Below are positions 33,171-44,009 of a DNA stretch of 64,000 nt, one piece after another. The stretch's first letter is position 1. Each line of letters begins with the position of its first letter. The notes under the pieces are model-generated. The model did not search any database. It had not been told where the DNA came from and worked only from the letters and a program-made list of their open reading frames with translations. The stretch is from contig KV918784.1 of assembly GCA_002049455.2 (NCBI GenBank), forward strand, positions 389,020 to 453,019. The letters are read 5' to 3'. This DNA comes from Porphyra umbilicalis (Eukaryota > Rhodophyta > Bangiophyceae > Bangiales > Bangiaceae). A program made the position numbers and the translations under genes.

Positions 33171-35164
33171 CACGGCCGCCCCCCCCCACCCCCCCCCCCG
33201 CAGCCGCCGCCGACGCCACCCACTCGTCCCCCCCCCACCACCGCCGCCGCTGGCCGTCGACAACCCAACGGCGCATGGAATGGCGCCTCCGCCGCCCCCA
33301 TTCACGCCGGCGACGGCGGGGTTGTCTGCATCGCCGCCGGCGGGGCACCCTCCTCCGTAAGGATCGCGTGCACCAGGCGGGGCGACGCGGCCAACCACGG
33401 CCGCGTCGCGCCGCCATAAGGTTGCGTTCTGTCCCTGACGCCGCGCCGCGCGGGGGTGTGGACACTGGCGTTGGCCGCGCGCTCGGCACGCACGCCGGCC
33501 CCACCGCCGGTCGAGGCCACCGTTGCGACCGCTGCCGGTCGGGGCGAGCGGCGGCGACGCGGCTGCCGCCGCCGCGGCCGCCGGTGGATGGCCGCTGGCA
33601 GGCGACGGCGCGGCGATGGGTGCCGCCAGCGACGTCGCCGCCGATGCTGCAGCGAACACCGCGTCCCCCCCGGGTGTCGATGGAAGACCACGGCCGCGCC
33701 ACGGAGGGGGGCGGGCCTGAACACGCGCACCATGCCTGCGGAAAACGTGCGCGACGGCGCCGCCGCACGTGTCGTCTGGTGGCGCGGTGCGCCACGGCCG
33801 CTCGCCCTCGAGCGTAGTGTCGCCGTCTGTTGCGGCAATGCCATCCCCACCTCCTTCCTCCACAACCCCTCAATCCCCCCCCCCCCACCGCACCGTGAGT
33901 GCCACTGCATTGGCGACGGTGCTACCATCGTCGCCGCTGGCATCACCGCCAACGTAGCAGCGGCCGCCACCGCCGCACGGTGGCGGCGGAGGCGCGGGGA
34001 ACGGAACCAAATACGTCTGGCGGCGGGCGGTTGGGCGGCGGCGGTCCCGGCGCGTCAAGATCGACCAGCCCGCCGCCGGGGCGGGCCATGCCGCACCGCC
34101 GCAGCCGGCGGCGAGAGCGGCGGAGGGTACGCCTATCAGCCGCCGCCTGCGCCCGCGGCGGACGGCCGGCGGCCGAGGGGGAGGCGGCAGTATCGGCGGA
34201 CAGGGCGGGGGGGGGAATACCCTCGCCGCCGCCGCCGCGTCTGCGGTGGCGATGGAGGAGCGGGCGGTGGTGGCGGCGGCGACGACCGACAGCAGCACAC
34301 GTCCTTGGCACACCGGGTGGCGGCGGCGGGTGTGGCGCTGGCGGCGGGCGCGGCGGCCGTCGGTAGCGCCGCACGGTGCCGCGACGGCGAGAGGGAAGGT
34401 CTGGGGACTCGTGAGCGGGCGGACCGTGCCGGTGGGGGGAGGGTGATGCGCCGAAGAGGGCAGCGGCACAGTTATGCAGCAGCGCGACGAGCAGGCCATC
34501 TTGACGTCATCCCGCATTCAAAATGGTGGTCCAGTTCATACCGCTGAGCGTTCAAACTGAGGGGTGCTGCGAAACAAGGGGAGCACCCATATGGGACGGC
34601 TACATTCTCGTCGGTGCTACAGTAATCGGAGAAGTCTTATCCTACGGAGGCTCGGGGAGACACGGCAGATGATGATCTGGCTCGCACCATCTTGAATTGA
34701 TTGAGTCTGCAAGAATATATTGTAACCAATCAGATGAGGCGCTGGGGGGGTTTGTCGCAGAGCCGTTGCAACAAACCCCCCATCCCAACCCTGGCATTAT
34801 CCGTGTTGCCGCCCGGAGCCTGGCGTCTCTGGGACCTGGCCTTCCGATTGGCCCATCGCTATTGATTGAATCGGCTGGGACGAAACTGGCCCAGGCCCCC
34901 GATCTTCAAAGGTTTGAATTGAGATGTCTGGGCCCGGACGCAGCAGGCCAACGCAGCAAGCCGAGCAGCCGTCACTCGTCGTGCGCGTCATACGGCCCAT
35001 GGCGCTCGGCGGTGCTGACTGGCTGCCACGCAGCTCCCCACGTCACCATTCCCTGAGCATGGACGCCACAGTCGAGCCGTTGAGGCCGCTTGCGCCCTTC
35101 ACCCAATGCCCTACTCCCACCTCTGTGCGTCCCAGTGTTGCCTCTGGAGTTCTTCCTCGCACTG
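33171..35164. other. GC-rich stretch, no confident gene
   Basis: 33171-34530 has open frames on both strands (up to about 360 codons). A minus-strand ATG at 34517 opens 215 codons without a recognisable domain. 34560-35164 is lower in GC and stop-dense. The gypsy target duplication begins at 35165. Confidence 0.4.
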
Positions 35165-35169
35165 CTGTG

Positions 35170-35562
35170 TGTAGCATATCTCTGCTACCAATTGGCAATT
35201 AGCCACGGGTAGCCCCCTTGACTGGCCGAATCCACGGATGTGTGTGACTCGGCTTGTGGCACGCCCTTTGGGGGGTTACTTCCGCATTGTTTATTTTTTA
35301 TTGCTTGTTTGCTTGCCTGTCTTATCTGTCTGCCGGCACTCATTACGATCGCTTGATCGGATGGTCGATCGACCAGTGCCGTTGTTTGTATTAAACCACC
35401 ATGGGTCCGGGGTCGCCGTCGTGGGCACCACCCGGCTCCCCATCGGATGCCCTTCAACAAAAGGTCTTCTTCCTCGCCGCGACGGCGATAGAACTCGCTT
35501 TATTGCTTGGCTAAGGTCGGTCTCAGTACACTGGTAATTGAACTAACGTTATTAATACCACA
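35170..35562 (+). repeat. 5' LTR of gypsy element
   Basis: 393 bp, TG...CA. Begins with a small inverted repeat (GTAGCA/TGCTAC). Confidence 0.94.
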
Positions 35563-35564
35563 TT

Positions 35565-35580
35565 TGGTGGAGCAGCAGGG
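35565..35580 (+). promoter_or_regulatory. Primer-binding site of gypsy element
   Basis: TGGTGGAGCAGCAGGG lies 2 nt after the 5' LTR. TGG at its start pairs with a tRNA 3' CCA end, as expected for minus-strand priming. The tRNA species was not determined. Confidence 0.7.
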
Positions 35581-35792
35581 GATACCCTCGCCTTCATCGT
35601 GCCTCGCGGCACGGTGTCCCCGAGAACTTTCTCGCTGCCTCGTGGCATTGTGACGGTGTCGATACGGTCGCTTGGCGCGCGGGGCGTAAGCCATCGACTT
35701 GTGGGCGTGGTGCCGGGGGCATCACGGTTGAGATCTCCGACGTTGGCGCGCAGGGCGTAAGCCAAGTCGGAACACTTTGTTCAGGTCCCAGT

Positions 35793-37436
35793 ATGTCTAC
35801 TGGTGGTACCGGCGGCACTCGGCGAGCCAGAGACGGCAAGTTGCCATCTGGCTACCGGCCGCCGGGCGGGGGACAAGGCACTCCTGCCGCCTCCGACGCC
35901 CCCACGGACGGTGCTCCAACTCCTCCCATCCCTGCGGATCAAGCCGCCTCTGGGCAGATGCAGGTGGTGGAGAGCCTGAAGGCGGCCGCTGAAGCACTTC
36001 AGCGACGCCTAACGGCCCAAGAACAGACTAACGAGTCTCTGGCGCGAGCCAATGACAAGTTGGTCGACGACGTCGAGGCCCTGCGCAAGGTCGACTCCCA
36101 TGAGGAGGAACGCCGTGTGGCTAAGTCTCGCCGCCAGTCGGGCGACAAGACCAAGGACGTCAAGAAGACGAACAAGGTGATCAAGGACAAGTCCGTCCGC
36201 AAGGACGCTCCGGCTAACGCCGCGCTTTCCTCATCTTCCGACGATTCCGCGTCTGGGTCAAGCCCGACGTCGTCAGACGACGACAACAACGCGACGGACA
36301 CGTCCTCTTCGGACGATGGCCACGGGCCCCCACACCCGCCGTCGCCCCCAAGTGGGTCCTCGCCGAGCGAAAGCTCGAGCGAGTCGGACGCTGCCGCGCG
36401 CAAGCGCCCGACGCCCCCCACCAAACGGAAGGAGCGACTTGAAAAAGCCGATAGGATCAAGGTGATCCGCCCGGCTAATAGCCGCTTCAAGGCCCTCCTG
36501 GACTACAGGACGTACTTCCTGATCCGCCGTCAATTGACGTATACGCCTAAAGAGGCACAGCGGTCGCACCGTCTCAACAAACGTTTGGACGGAGCGTTCC
36601 ATGGGCAACAGCCATTCACGGGAGCCCTGCCCTTGGGCATCTTCACGTTCTTGACGACCTTTCGCCGCGCGTGCGACGCGGCTGGGCTGACGCACGGTCA
36701 AGCCCTTCCGCTTATGGACTTTCGACTAGCCGGCAACGCCAAGATGGCCTTCTCCGGCGCGCTTAACAGCACCCTCGGACGTAAGCGTTACGCAATCCGT
36801 ACCTACGGAGATGCCGTCAACTGGCTTCTTTCGAAGTATGCGACACACGCAACCATGGCTAACGCCTATCAAGACATCATTACGATGAAGCAACAAGACA
36901 ACGAGGCGCCCACGGCCTTTGGCCATCGCGTGGAAACGCAATGCGACCTCCTGAACGGTTTGTTCGACATCCAAGACGTTAAGGACGTCTTCATCACTGG
37001 TCTTTCGGACCTTGTGCAAGCGCACGTACGGGTACTGAACGACCAGTTCCCCGACCGAACCCTGTCTGAGACGGTCGCCACCGCCCAGATGTATTGGGAC
37101 GGTACGAACAAGTTGCGTTTGCAACTCAAGATTACCCGCCCAACGGCGATCAAAGTCGCTTACGCGACACAAGACCAGCGGACGACGACGGAACGACCGT
37201 TCACACCGGTTCGCACCCCGCCGCCCCCTCGGGCTGCCGTCCCTCAAGCCAATCGGGCTGACATCTGTTACAACTGTAACAAGCCGGGGCACTTCGCCGC
37301 ACAATGTGCCGAGCCTTATCGCCCTCGCGAGCGTCGGCAACCGCCTATCGGCGTTCATGCCCTTGCCGACGGCAACGTCGAGGAAGACGAAGTCGAGCAT
37401 CCGGCCGACGCCGTGGACGACTCGAAAAACGTCTAG
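35793..37436 (+). CDS. gag: Gypsy Gag polyprotein
   Basis: ATG at 35793 (cagtATGt), 547 codons. An N-terminal coiled-coil segment (about residues 50-105) precedes a basic then Ser/Asp-rich acidic linker, then a capsid-like helical region (about 225-460) and a CCHC zinc knuckle CYNCNKPGHFAAQC near residue 495, then an acidic C-terminus. This is the structural protein of the particle and binds the element RNA through the knuckle. The stop at 37434-37436 lies inside the start of pol, which is in the -1 frame relative to gag and overlaps by 133 nt. This suggests translation of pol by frameshifting or from its own ATG at 37304. Confidence 0.93.
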   Translation: MSTGGTGGTRRARDGKLPSGYRPPGGGQGTPAASDAPTDGAPTPPIPADQAASGQMQVVESLKAAAEALQRRLTAQEQTNESLARANDKLVDDVEALRKVDSHEEERRVAKSRRQSGDKTKDVKKTNKVIKDKSVRKDAPANAALSSSSDDSASGSSPTSSDDDNNATDTSSSDDGHGPPHPPSPPSGSSPSESSSESDAAARKRPTPPTKRKERLEKADRIKVIRPANSRFKALLDYRTYFLIRRQLTYTPKEAQRSHRLNKRLDGAFHGQQPFTGALPLGIFTFLTTFRRACDAAGLTHGQALPLMDFRLAGNAKMAFSGALNSTLGRKRYAIRTYGDAVNWLLSKYATHATMANAYQDIITMKQQDNEAPTAFGHRVETQCDLLNGLFDIQDVKDVFITGLSDLVQAHVRVLNDQFPDRTLSETVATAQMYWDGTNKLRLQLKITRPTAIKVAYATQDQRTTTERPFTPVRTPPPPRAAVPQANRADICYNCNKPGHFAAQCAEPYRPRERRQPPIGVHALADGNVEEDEVEHPADAVDDSKNV

Positions 37437-40400
37437 GCCGGGTGCCCGACTTGGGGTTGCCCGGCGGAACGCGAAAGCGTACGGTGACAAGACTCTTACG
37501 TCGTGCCCTTCGGCACTATGAGATCGCAGCCACGTTAGGCCCATGCCTGCGCATAATGCGAAGTTGCCGCCCTGTCTTAGACACGGGCGCCGGGGTGAAC
37601 ATAGTGCGAACTAGTGTTCTCCCTTCGAACTGGATGGCTTACGCCGAAGAGTTGACTACGCTTCCGCGCATCCGAGATGCAAACAACAATCGTCTTGTGT
37701 CGAAGTATGCCATACATCTGTATGTAGACACCGGAGGTGTGCGTCTATTTGACCGATTCCTCGTTGCCGACAACTTGTCAGTCCCGTGCATTCTTGGCAC
37801 CGAGTTCATTGAACAAAACATCGAGGGCATTCTGCCGCGCTTGCGCAAGATCGTCTGGCAAGAGCACGTGCGATGCACGGAAGAGCAACCTCGGCCAACG
37901 CCGATCTTAGCTTGTCTTAACGACAGCGCGTGGGACCGCCACTGGCAAGATAAACCCGCTCGGGTTCGAGCCTGCAAGCAGGTGCGTGTCAACGGACACA
38001 AGGAGGAGTGGATCATGGCCACGTGCGACACGCCTGGTATGGTTACCATCACACCGAACATTCGGTTGTGCCGACACAAGTCAATGGCAGTCGCCCGCGG
38101 CATCGCCATCGTCAAACCGGACGAACCATTCCTGGTCAAGTTATGCAACTTCGGCAAGGACCAAGTCATTGTTCGCAAGAACTCTACCTTGGGGTTTGCG
38201 GAACCCTACCAAGGGCCGATGCTTTCCGCCGTCTTGGATGACAACACCCCAAAGGGTGGAACCGATAACTCATCGGACGACGCGAGTCGTGACCCACTCG
38301 AGGACCTCGACCTCAGTGAGGCACCCGAGTACCTGCACAAGCAGATTCGAGACATGCTGAAGACGCATTCGTCTATGTGGGATGGAACCCTTGGCGTCAT
38401 CCGTGCTACGGAGCACGCCATCGTCACTCCTCCCGACGCCCAGCCCATACGGGCCCAACCCTACCGAACCGGGCCGTTCAAACGGCAGATCATCGCTGAT
38501 CAAATCAACAAGATGTTGAAGCTCAACGTCATTGCCCCTAGCCATAGTGCTTGGGCAAGCCCCGTGGTAATTGTACCCAAGAAGAACGGCAAAGCCCGGT
38601 TTTGTGTCGACTATCGTCGGTTAAACAACATCACCAAGAAGGATGCTTATCCCTTGCCTCGGATGGAGGACTGCCTCGACTCCTTGGGAGATGCCCAGGT
38701 GTTCACGTCTCTCGACAGCACCGCGGGGTACTGGCAAGTACCCTTACGCAAGGACGACCAAGAGAAGACGGCGTTCACAACGCACTGTGGTATATACCAC
38801 TGGTTATCCATGCCGTTCGGCTTGACGAACGCGCCCGCTACCTTCCAGCGCGCGTTGGATATTATCCTCTCCGGTTTGAAGTGGCAGATATGCCTCGTCT
38901 ACTTAGACGATGTCATCATCTTCTCCGCAAACGCGGAACAACACGTCAAAGACGTTGACACGGTTCTTCACCGTCTCCGCGAAGCCGGGGTCACCCTCAA
39001 CTTGGAAAAGTGCACGTGGTTCTCCGATGAGGTCGAGTACCTAGGACACATTGTCCGCCCCGGGCAACTGCACGTGCACAACAAGAACGTGGATGCTCTG
39101 AAGCATGCCAAGTTTCCAACCACAAAGACCCAGCTGAAAAGCTTCTTGGGCATGTGCAACGTCTATCGACGGTTTGTCAAAGACTTTGCCAAACGAGCAA
39201 AGCCCCTGAACGCCCTGACTAGGGCTGAGATCCCACCGGATTTACCACCACCGACGGACGTGGCTATCGCCGCCTTCGAGGACCTTCGCAACGCACTGTT
39301 GTGCCCACCGGTAGTTGCCCTGCCGAAGGCCAATCGGAAGCTCGTCGTTGACGTGGACGCCTGCGCCGACCAAGTTGGTTGTACCCTCCTCCAAGAGGAG
39401 CCGGGCGAGCTGCTTCACCCTGTCGGGTATTGGAGCCGAGGACTCACTGCTGCTGAGCAAAACTACTCCACCACGGAGCGAGAATGCCTCGGCGTCGTGT
39501 GGGCTGTCCTCAAGTTGAGGCACTTCCTCGACGGACAACGCTTCCTCATCCGAACGGATCACCAAGCACTTAGCTGGATCTACAGCACAACCGACTCAAG
39601 CGGACGCTTGATGCGATGGCGACTTCGCCTCTCCGAATATACATTCGATATGGTTTATAAACCAGGTGCATCTCACCACTTGCCCGACTTCCTGTCGCGC
39701 GCCTCTACGGCGGCGCCGCCAGAAGATATCCATGATGATATACCTTGTCTGGCATTGGCCGAGACGGCCAACGGCTTAAGAACGGGGAGGTACACGGGTA
39801 CCGACACACCAGAACCGGTGGAGTTCGACGACGTTGTCGAAGCACAACAAACAGACGACTTCTGCGTCGAGATGTCCACTCGCGTGGAGCGCGGAACGGC
39901 CAAGGCCTTCTTCCGCGATGAGCATCACGCTCTGTACCGCCGTGCGCCTTACGGCAAACAATTGGTTATTCCAAAGTCTCTACGCGAACGCGTGTTGACC
40001 CTCGAGCACCACGCAACCGTGGCCGCCCATCCTGGTATGAACCGGATGTATTACACCATGCGCAAGGCATACTACTGGCCTTCAATGGTGACGGATATTC
40101 ATTCGACCATCACCAAGTGCACAACGTGTGCGCAAAACCGCCTCGCCTTGCGGCGACACACCACGCCCTTGACCCTGTTCCAGGCTACCGAGCCTCTCAC
40201 GGAGCTATCCGTTGACATCTTTGGGCCCATCCCGGCCTCCAAGAAGGGCAACCGCTTCATCTTGGTTATCACCGACCGCTTCGCCAAGCTCACCAAGTGC
40301 GTCGCCTTGCGGCGAATCACGGCTATGTCAGTGGCGTCAGCCATCATCGACGCGTGGGTGTCAGCCTACGGGCCACCGGACCGGATCCTATCGGACCAAG

Positions 40401-42022
40401 GGCCCCAGTTCATGTCGAACTTCTTCATCGCTGTGATGAAAATGCTTGGCATTGAAACGGTTCGCACCACGGCGTATCATCCCCAAACCAATGGGCAAGT
40501 CGAACGGTACAACCGTACCATGGCTACGCAGCTGCGACACTACGTCGCCGACGACCCATCACGATGGGATGAGCTACTCCCGGTAATCACAATGGCGTAT
40601 AATAGCCAACCACATCGGTCGACGGGCATCGCCCCATTTGAGCTTGTTATCCCAAGGCGGATCCCCAACCTCACGGTTCGCAACTTGCCCCCGGGCACTC
40701 CGCTTACCAATAAGGGAACGCTCAAGGATGGGTCACCCCTAGCTCGCAAGCGCGAGTTCATGGCCCGCCTGCGCAAGCAGATCCCCATCGTGGTCGAGGC
40801 CTTACGTAAGACGCAACAACGTTACAAACGTAACTTCGACCATCGGGTCGCAACCCGCAATGCGGACGTCAAGATCGGCGACTACGTATACACGACCAAC
40901 CACGATCGGCAAAACAAGCTGCAAAGCAAAGCCATTGGCCCCTTCGTGGTCGTCGACGCGGACGCGGACGCCTCCACGTTTGTCATTGACATTGACGGCG
41001 AGGAGAAACGCGTCAGCAGTGACCATGTCACCCCCGCTCCTCGTCCAACGACGACGGACAAGGTTCCACACCCCTTGCTAGATGGTCTAGACCAACGCAA
41101 GTCAACCCCGGCAACTGCCGATGAGTATGTGATCGACAAACTCCTAGGCTTACGCCAGACGGGTGACAGCTATAGCGCTAAGGTGCGCTGGTTCGACTAC
41201 GGGTCGAAAGACGACACCTGGGAACCCCTGGAGAACCTCCCCCGCAACCTGGTGGTGCGTTTCCTTCGACAGAAGAAGAAGCATGTACCGGGGTACGAGT
41301 GGCAAACGCCAACGCGACGAAGTCGCCGACAGGCCGGGCTCACAACCGTGGCCAACATCGTCATGGACTCCACGTGGATACCCACTATCCAACATGTCCA
41401 TGTTACCGGTGACGGAGTTATCCATGCCGATGTCTCTTGGATAGAGTCAAGTACCAACGTTGCAATTAAGGAAGTAATTCCTGTGGCGTGGCTCAAGTTC
41501 ACTTTGCCGTCCATGACGCGCAACTTTGCGTATGACCCCCAACTCGCCTTGCGGCATTTCCCTCGGCTGAACCGTGTTTACGGTCCGTACAGATATGTGT
41601 GGCCGAAGTCCGCGCAGGCGACACTGATCGGGAGCGATCCTCCTGTACCAGTGCTCCCCAACGGGTTTCTGGTACCTCCGGTACAACACTTGGACTCAGT
41701 CCTTCGACGCTTGGTAACAACCACTGAGGAAGCAACCGTGGTAATACCACAATGGACCAACACCAGTTGGTACGCTACTGCCGTACGTGCATGTTTCGAG
41801 TACGAAGTGCTTTTATCAGCAGACTCAAGGGATGCAAATCCCACACCATGGGCCATGCTGGCATGCCACTTCCTTCATCGCTATGATGACTGGCAAGAAA
41901 CTGCGAAGTTGATACGCCGAGTGTGCGCGCGAGCGCGGTTGCGGACGAAAATGTCGTACAGACTCTGGTCAGTAATGACCGGGATCCCATCGACCACGTC
42001 GGTCGGGCCAACGTGCGCGTAG
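37304..42022 (+). CDS. pol: Gypsy Pol polyprotein with chromodomain and extra C-terminal domain
   Basis: Open for 1,572 codons, overlapping gag in another frame. In order: protease (LDTGAG, Asp codon 37580), reverse transcriptase (VDYRRLN; YLDD at 38900-38911), RNase H (about 39345-39690), integrase zinc domain (HH...CTTCA) and core with Asp codons 40214 and 40394 and Glu 40502 (D-x35-E kept), then a chromodomain at about 41119-41270 (VRWFDYG, DDTWEPLENLP). All catalytic residues seen are intact. The chromodomain likely directs integration to modified histones. After it comes about 230 further residues, unusual for chromoviruses, with VVIPQWTNTSWYATAV near the end. Stop TAG at 42020-42022. 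Confidence 0.95.
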   Translation: MCRALSPSRASATAYRRSCPCRRQRRGRRSRASGRRRGRLEKRLGRVPDLGLPGGTRKRTVTRLLRRALRHYEIAATLGPCLRIMRSCRPVLDTGAGVNIVRTSVLPSNWMAYAEELTTLPRIRDANNNRLVSKYAIHLYVDTGGVRLFDRFLVADNLSVPCILGTEFIEQNIEGILPRLRKIVWQEHVRCTEEQPRPTPILACLNDSAWDRHWQDKPARVRACKQVRVNGHKEEWIMATCDTPGMVTITPNIRLCRHKSMAVARGIAIVKPDEPFLVKLCNFGKDQVIVRKNSTLGFAEPYQGPMLSAVLDDNTPKGGTDNSSDDASRDPLEDLDLSEAPEYLHKQIRDMLKTHSSMWDGTLGVIRATEHAIVTPPDAQPIRAQPYRTGPFKRQIIADQINKMLKLNVIAPSHSAWASPVVIVPKKNGKARFCVDYRRLNNITKKDAYPLPRMEDCLDSLGDAQVFTSLDSTAGYWQVPLRKDDQEKTAFTTHCGIYHWLSMPFGLTNAPATFQRALDIILSGLKWQICLVYLDDVIIFSANAEQHVKDVDTVLHRLREAGVTLNLEKCTWFSDEVEYLGHIVRPGQLHVHNKNVDALKHAKFPTTKTQLKSFLGMCNVYRRFVKDFAKRAKPLNALTRAEIPPDLPPPTDVAIAAFEDLRNALLCPPVVALPKANRKLVVDVDACADQVGCTLLQEEPGELLHPVGYWSRGLTAAEQNYSTTERECLGVVWAVLKLRHFLDGQRFLIRTDHQALSWIYSTTDSSGRLMRWRLRLSEYTFDMVYKPGASHHLPDFLSRASTAAPPEDIHDDIPCLALAETANGLRTGRYTGTDTPEPVEFDDVVEAQQTDDFCVEMSTRVERGTAKAFFRDEHHALYRRAPYGKQLVIPKSLRERVLTLEHHATVAAHPGMNRMYYTMRKAYYWPSMVTDIHSTITKCTTCAQNRLALRRHTTPLTLFQATEPLTELSVDIFGPIPASKKGNRFILVITDRFAKLTKCVALRRITAMSVASAIIDAWVSAYGPPDRILSDQGPQFMSNFFIAVMKMLGIETVRTTAYHPQTNGQVERYNRTMATQLRHYVADDPSRWDELLPVITMAYNSQPHRSTGIAPFELVIPRRIPNLTVRNLPPGTPLTNKGTLKDGSPLARKREFMARLRKQIPIVVEALRKTQQRYKRNFDHRVATRNADVKIGDYVYTTNHDRQNKLQSKAIGPFVVVDADADASTFVIDIDGEEKRVSSDHVTPAPRPTTTDKVPHPLLDGLDQRKSTPATADEYVIDKLLGLRQTGDSYSAKVRWFDYGSKDDTWEPLENLPRNLVVRFLRQKKKHVPGYEWQTPTRRSRRQAGLTTVANIVMDSTWIPTIQHVHVTGDGVIHADVSWIESSTNVAIKEVIPVAWLKFTLPSMTRNFAYDPQLALRHFPRLNRVYGPYRYVWPKSAQATLIGSDPPVPVLPNGFLVPPVQHLDSVLRRLVTTTEEATVVIPQWTNTSWYATAVRACFEYEVLLSADSRDANPTPWAMLACHFLHRYDDWQETAKLIRRVCARARLRTKMSYRLWSVMTGIPSTTSVGPTCA

Positions 42023-42129
42023 AACGAGCCGCGAGGCTGAGGCGAACATGCATCTCCGGGTCGGTGGACCAAACGACATCGGGTCCGTCACCCGCGACGG
42101 CGTGAGCCACGTGCGCCGCGCCGCCGGCA

Positions 42130-42930
42130 GTTGCCGCCCTTGCCCGCGTTGCCGGCTCTCGACGCCCGCGCCGCAAGGCGAATCGCCCGCGTCGCCGGCC
42201 GTTGCCACCCTTGCCCGCGCCGCAAGGCGAACTGCCTGCGCCGCAAGGCGAATTGCCCGCGCCGCAAGGCGAACTGCCTGCGCCGCAAGGCGAATCGCCC
42301 GCGCCAACGGCTGCCGTCAACCGCGCCGCCAGGCGAGCCGCCCGCGTCGCAGGCCAATGCCGCCCTTGCCTGCGCCGCAAGGCGAATCGCCCGCGTCGCT
42401 GGCCGATGCCGCCCTTGCCCGCGTCGCCGGCCGTCGCCACCCTTGCCTGCGCCGCAAGGCAAATCGCCCGCGTCGCCGGCCGTCGCCACCCTTGCCTGCG
42501 CCGCAAGGCGAATCGCCCGTGCCGCCAGGCGAACCGCCCGCGTCGCTGGCCGATGCCGCCCTTGCCTGCGCCGCATGGCAAATCGCCCGTGCCGCCAGGC
42601 GAACCGCCCGCGTCGCTGGCCGATGCCGCCCTTGCCTGCGCCGCATGGCAAATCGACCGTGCCGCCAGGCGAACCGCCCGCGTCGCTGGCCGATGCCGCC
42701 CTTGCCCGCGCAGGCGGCCCTCGACGCCCGCGACGCAAGGCGAATCGCCCGCGTCGCCGGCCGTTGCCGCCCTTTCCCGCGCCGCAAGGCGAACCACCAG
42801 CGCCACCGGCTGTTGTCGACCGCGCCGCAAGGCAGAAATTACCCGCGCCGCCAGGCAAACCGCCCGCGCCGCCGGCCGTTGCCGCCCTTGCCCGCGTTGC
42901 CGCCCCTCGACACCCGCGCCGCCAGGCGAA
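42130..42930. repeat. GC-rich tandem repeats in gypsy 3' region, including 70-bp units
   Basis: Variants of ccgcaaggcgaatcgcccgc and cgtcg(c/t)(c/t)ggccg recur throughout. A clear 70-bp unit starting gccgccaggcgaaccgcccg occurs at 42521, 42591 and 42661. Open in several frames on both strands only because of composition. Confidence 0.85.
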
Positions 42931-42944
42931 CCACACGTGCCGAC

Positions 42945-43130
42945 GCCGCGCTTGGCCAACGGGCGCGCCGCCCGCACCGCCGGGCGTGCCACCCTTGCCG
43001 CCGCCGCGCTTGGCCAACGGGCATGCCGCCCGCCCAGCCGGGCGTGCCACCTTTACCGCCGCCGCGCTTGGCCACCGGGCGCGCCGCCCGCACCGCCGGA
43101 CTAGCCGCCCTTGCCGCCCTTGCCGCCCTT
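42945..43130. repeat. 58-bp tandem repeat, 3 copies, in gypsy 3' region
   Basis: Units start gcgcttggccaacgggcg at about 42950, 43008 and 43066, each with a cgccgggcgtgccacc block. Confidence 0.8.
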
Positions 43131-43394
43131 GTGCCTTGCCGCAGGGCGCGCCGCCCGCGTTTCCGACCTCGCCGCCCTTGCCGCCCTTGCCGCCGTCGCC
43201 GCCGGGCTTGCCGCGCTTGCCGCCGTGCGCGCCGCCCCCCCCACCCAGCGCAAACCCACACTCACCGGGCCCAACACCTCGCGGTGTGCCGCCTTGCGGC
43301 GACGCACCCCTACTCAACCTTGCCGTTAGGCAGCGACCTGTGCGCAAGCACGAAGACACGGGATGGCCCCGTGCCGGTAACAACGCGAACCCGC

Positions 43395-43605
43395 ACCCCG
43401 GCTTCCGCCGTGTCGTCGGGGAAGTCAACACCCCGACGAGGGCGACGCCTGCCGGCACAACGACCACCAGCTGGCGCTACCCCGCGCGCCCGACTCGGTG
43501 CTAACCGGCCTGGAGGTGTGAACCCCACACCCACGCTCGGCACCACGGACCCGCGTCCCGGCTTTCGCCGTGTCGTCGGGGTAGTCAAACCCCCGACGAA
43601 GGAAG
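43395..43605. repeat. Duplicated hairpin-forming segment before gypsy 3' LTR
   Basis: The segment cccggctt(c/t)cgccgtgtcg followed by a tcgtcgggg...ccccgacga inverted repeat occurs at about 43397 and 43557, 160 bp apart. Each can fold into a 9-bp stem. Confidence 0.65.
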
Positions 43606-44009
43606 CGCCACTCGGCGCCGACGACGGTTGTCCCAACGCGTGTTGCTCGACGCACCCGCGCACCAACGGGTCTTAACCCCGACGCTGGTCGCCTGTCAAC
43701 CGGCCGTCTGGCCACCCCGCCGACGCCGACGCCGACTCCTCTGCGAGGGCGCGTGTGCGCGCAAGCGCCGGTCGGATCCGCAGCGTCAGCTGCCCGCCAC
43801 CCACGCCCACACGCGTGTGGCGGGACGGTCGCGACCGACGACGGCGAGCCGCCACCTCCCCCCAATCGGGACTGGGCGGCGCGCCCCCCCACGGCTCCCA
43901 CCGCCTGGGCGGTTGCGCCCGCGCGGGCCCGTAAGGGGCCGCGATCGCCCAATCGGGTTTCACCATCCTCGGATCTCACCGGGACGGTTCGAATCTCGCG
44001 TTGGAGGTA

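Noticed and set aside
43981-44005. tRNA-like T-arm (GGTTCGAATC) before the gypsy 3' LTR
   Set aside because: Flanking bases cannot form the T-stem and no acceptor or anticodon arms are present upstream.
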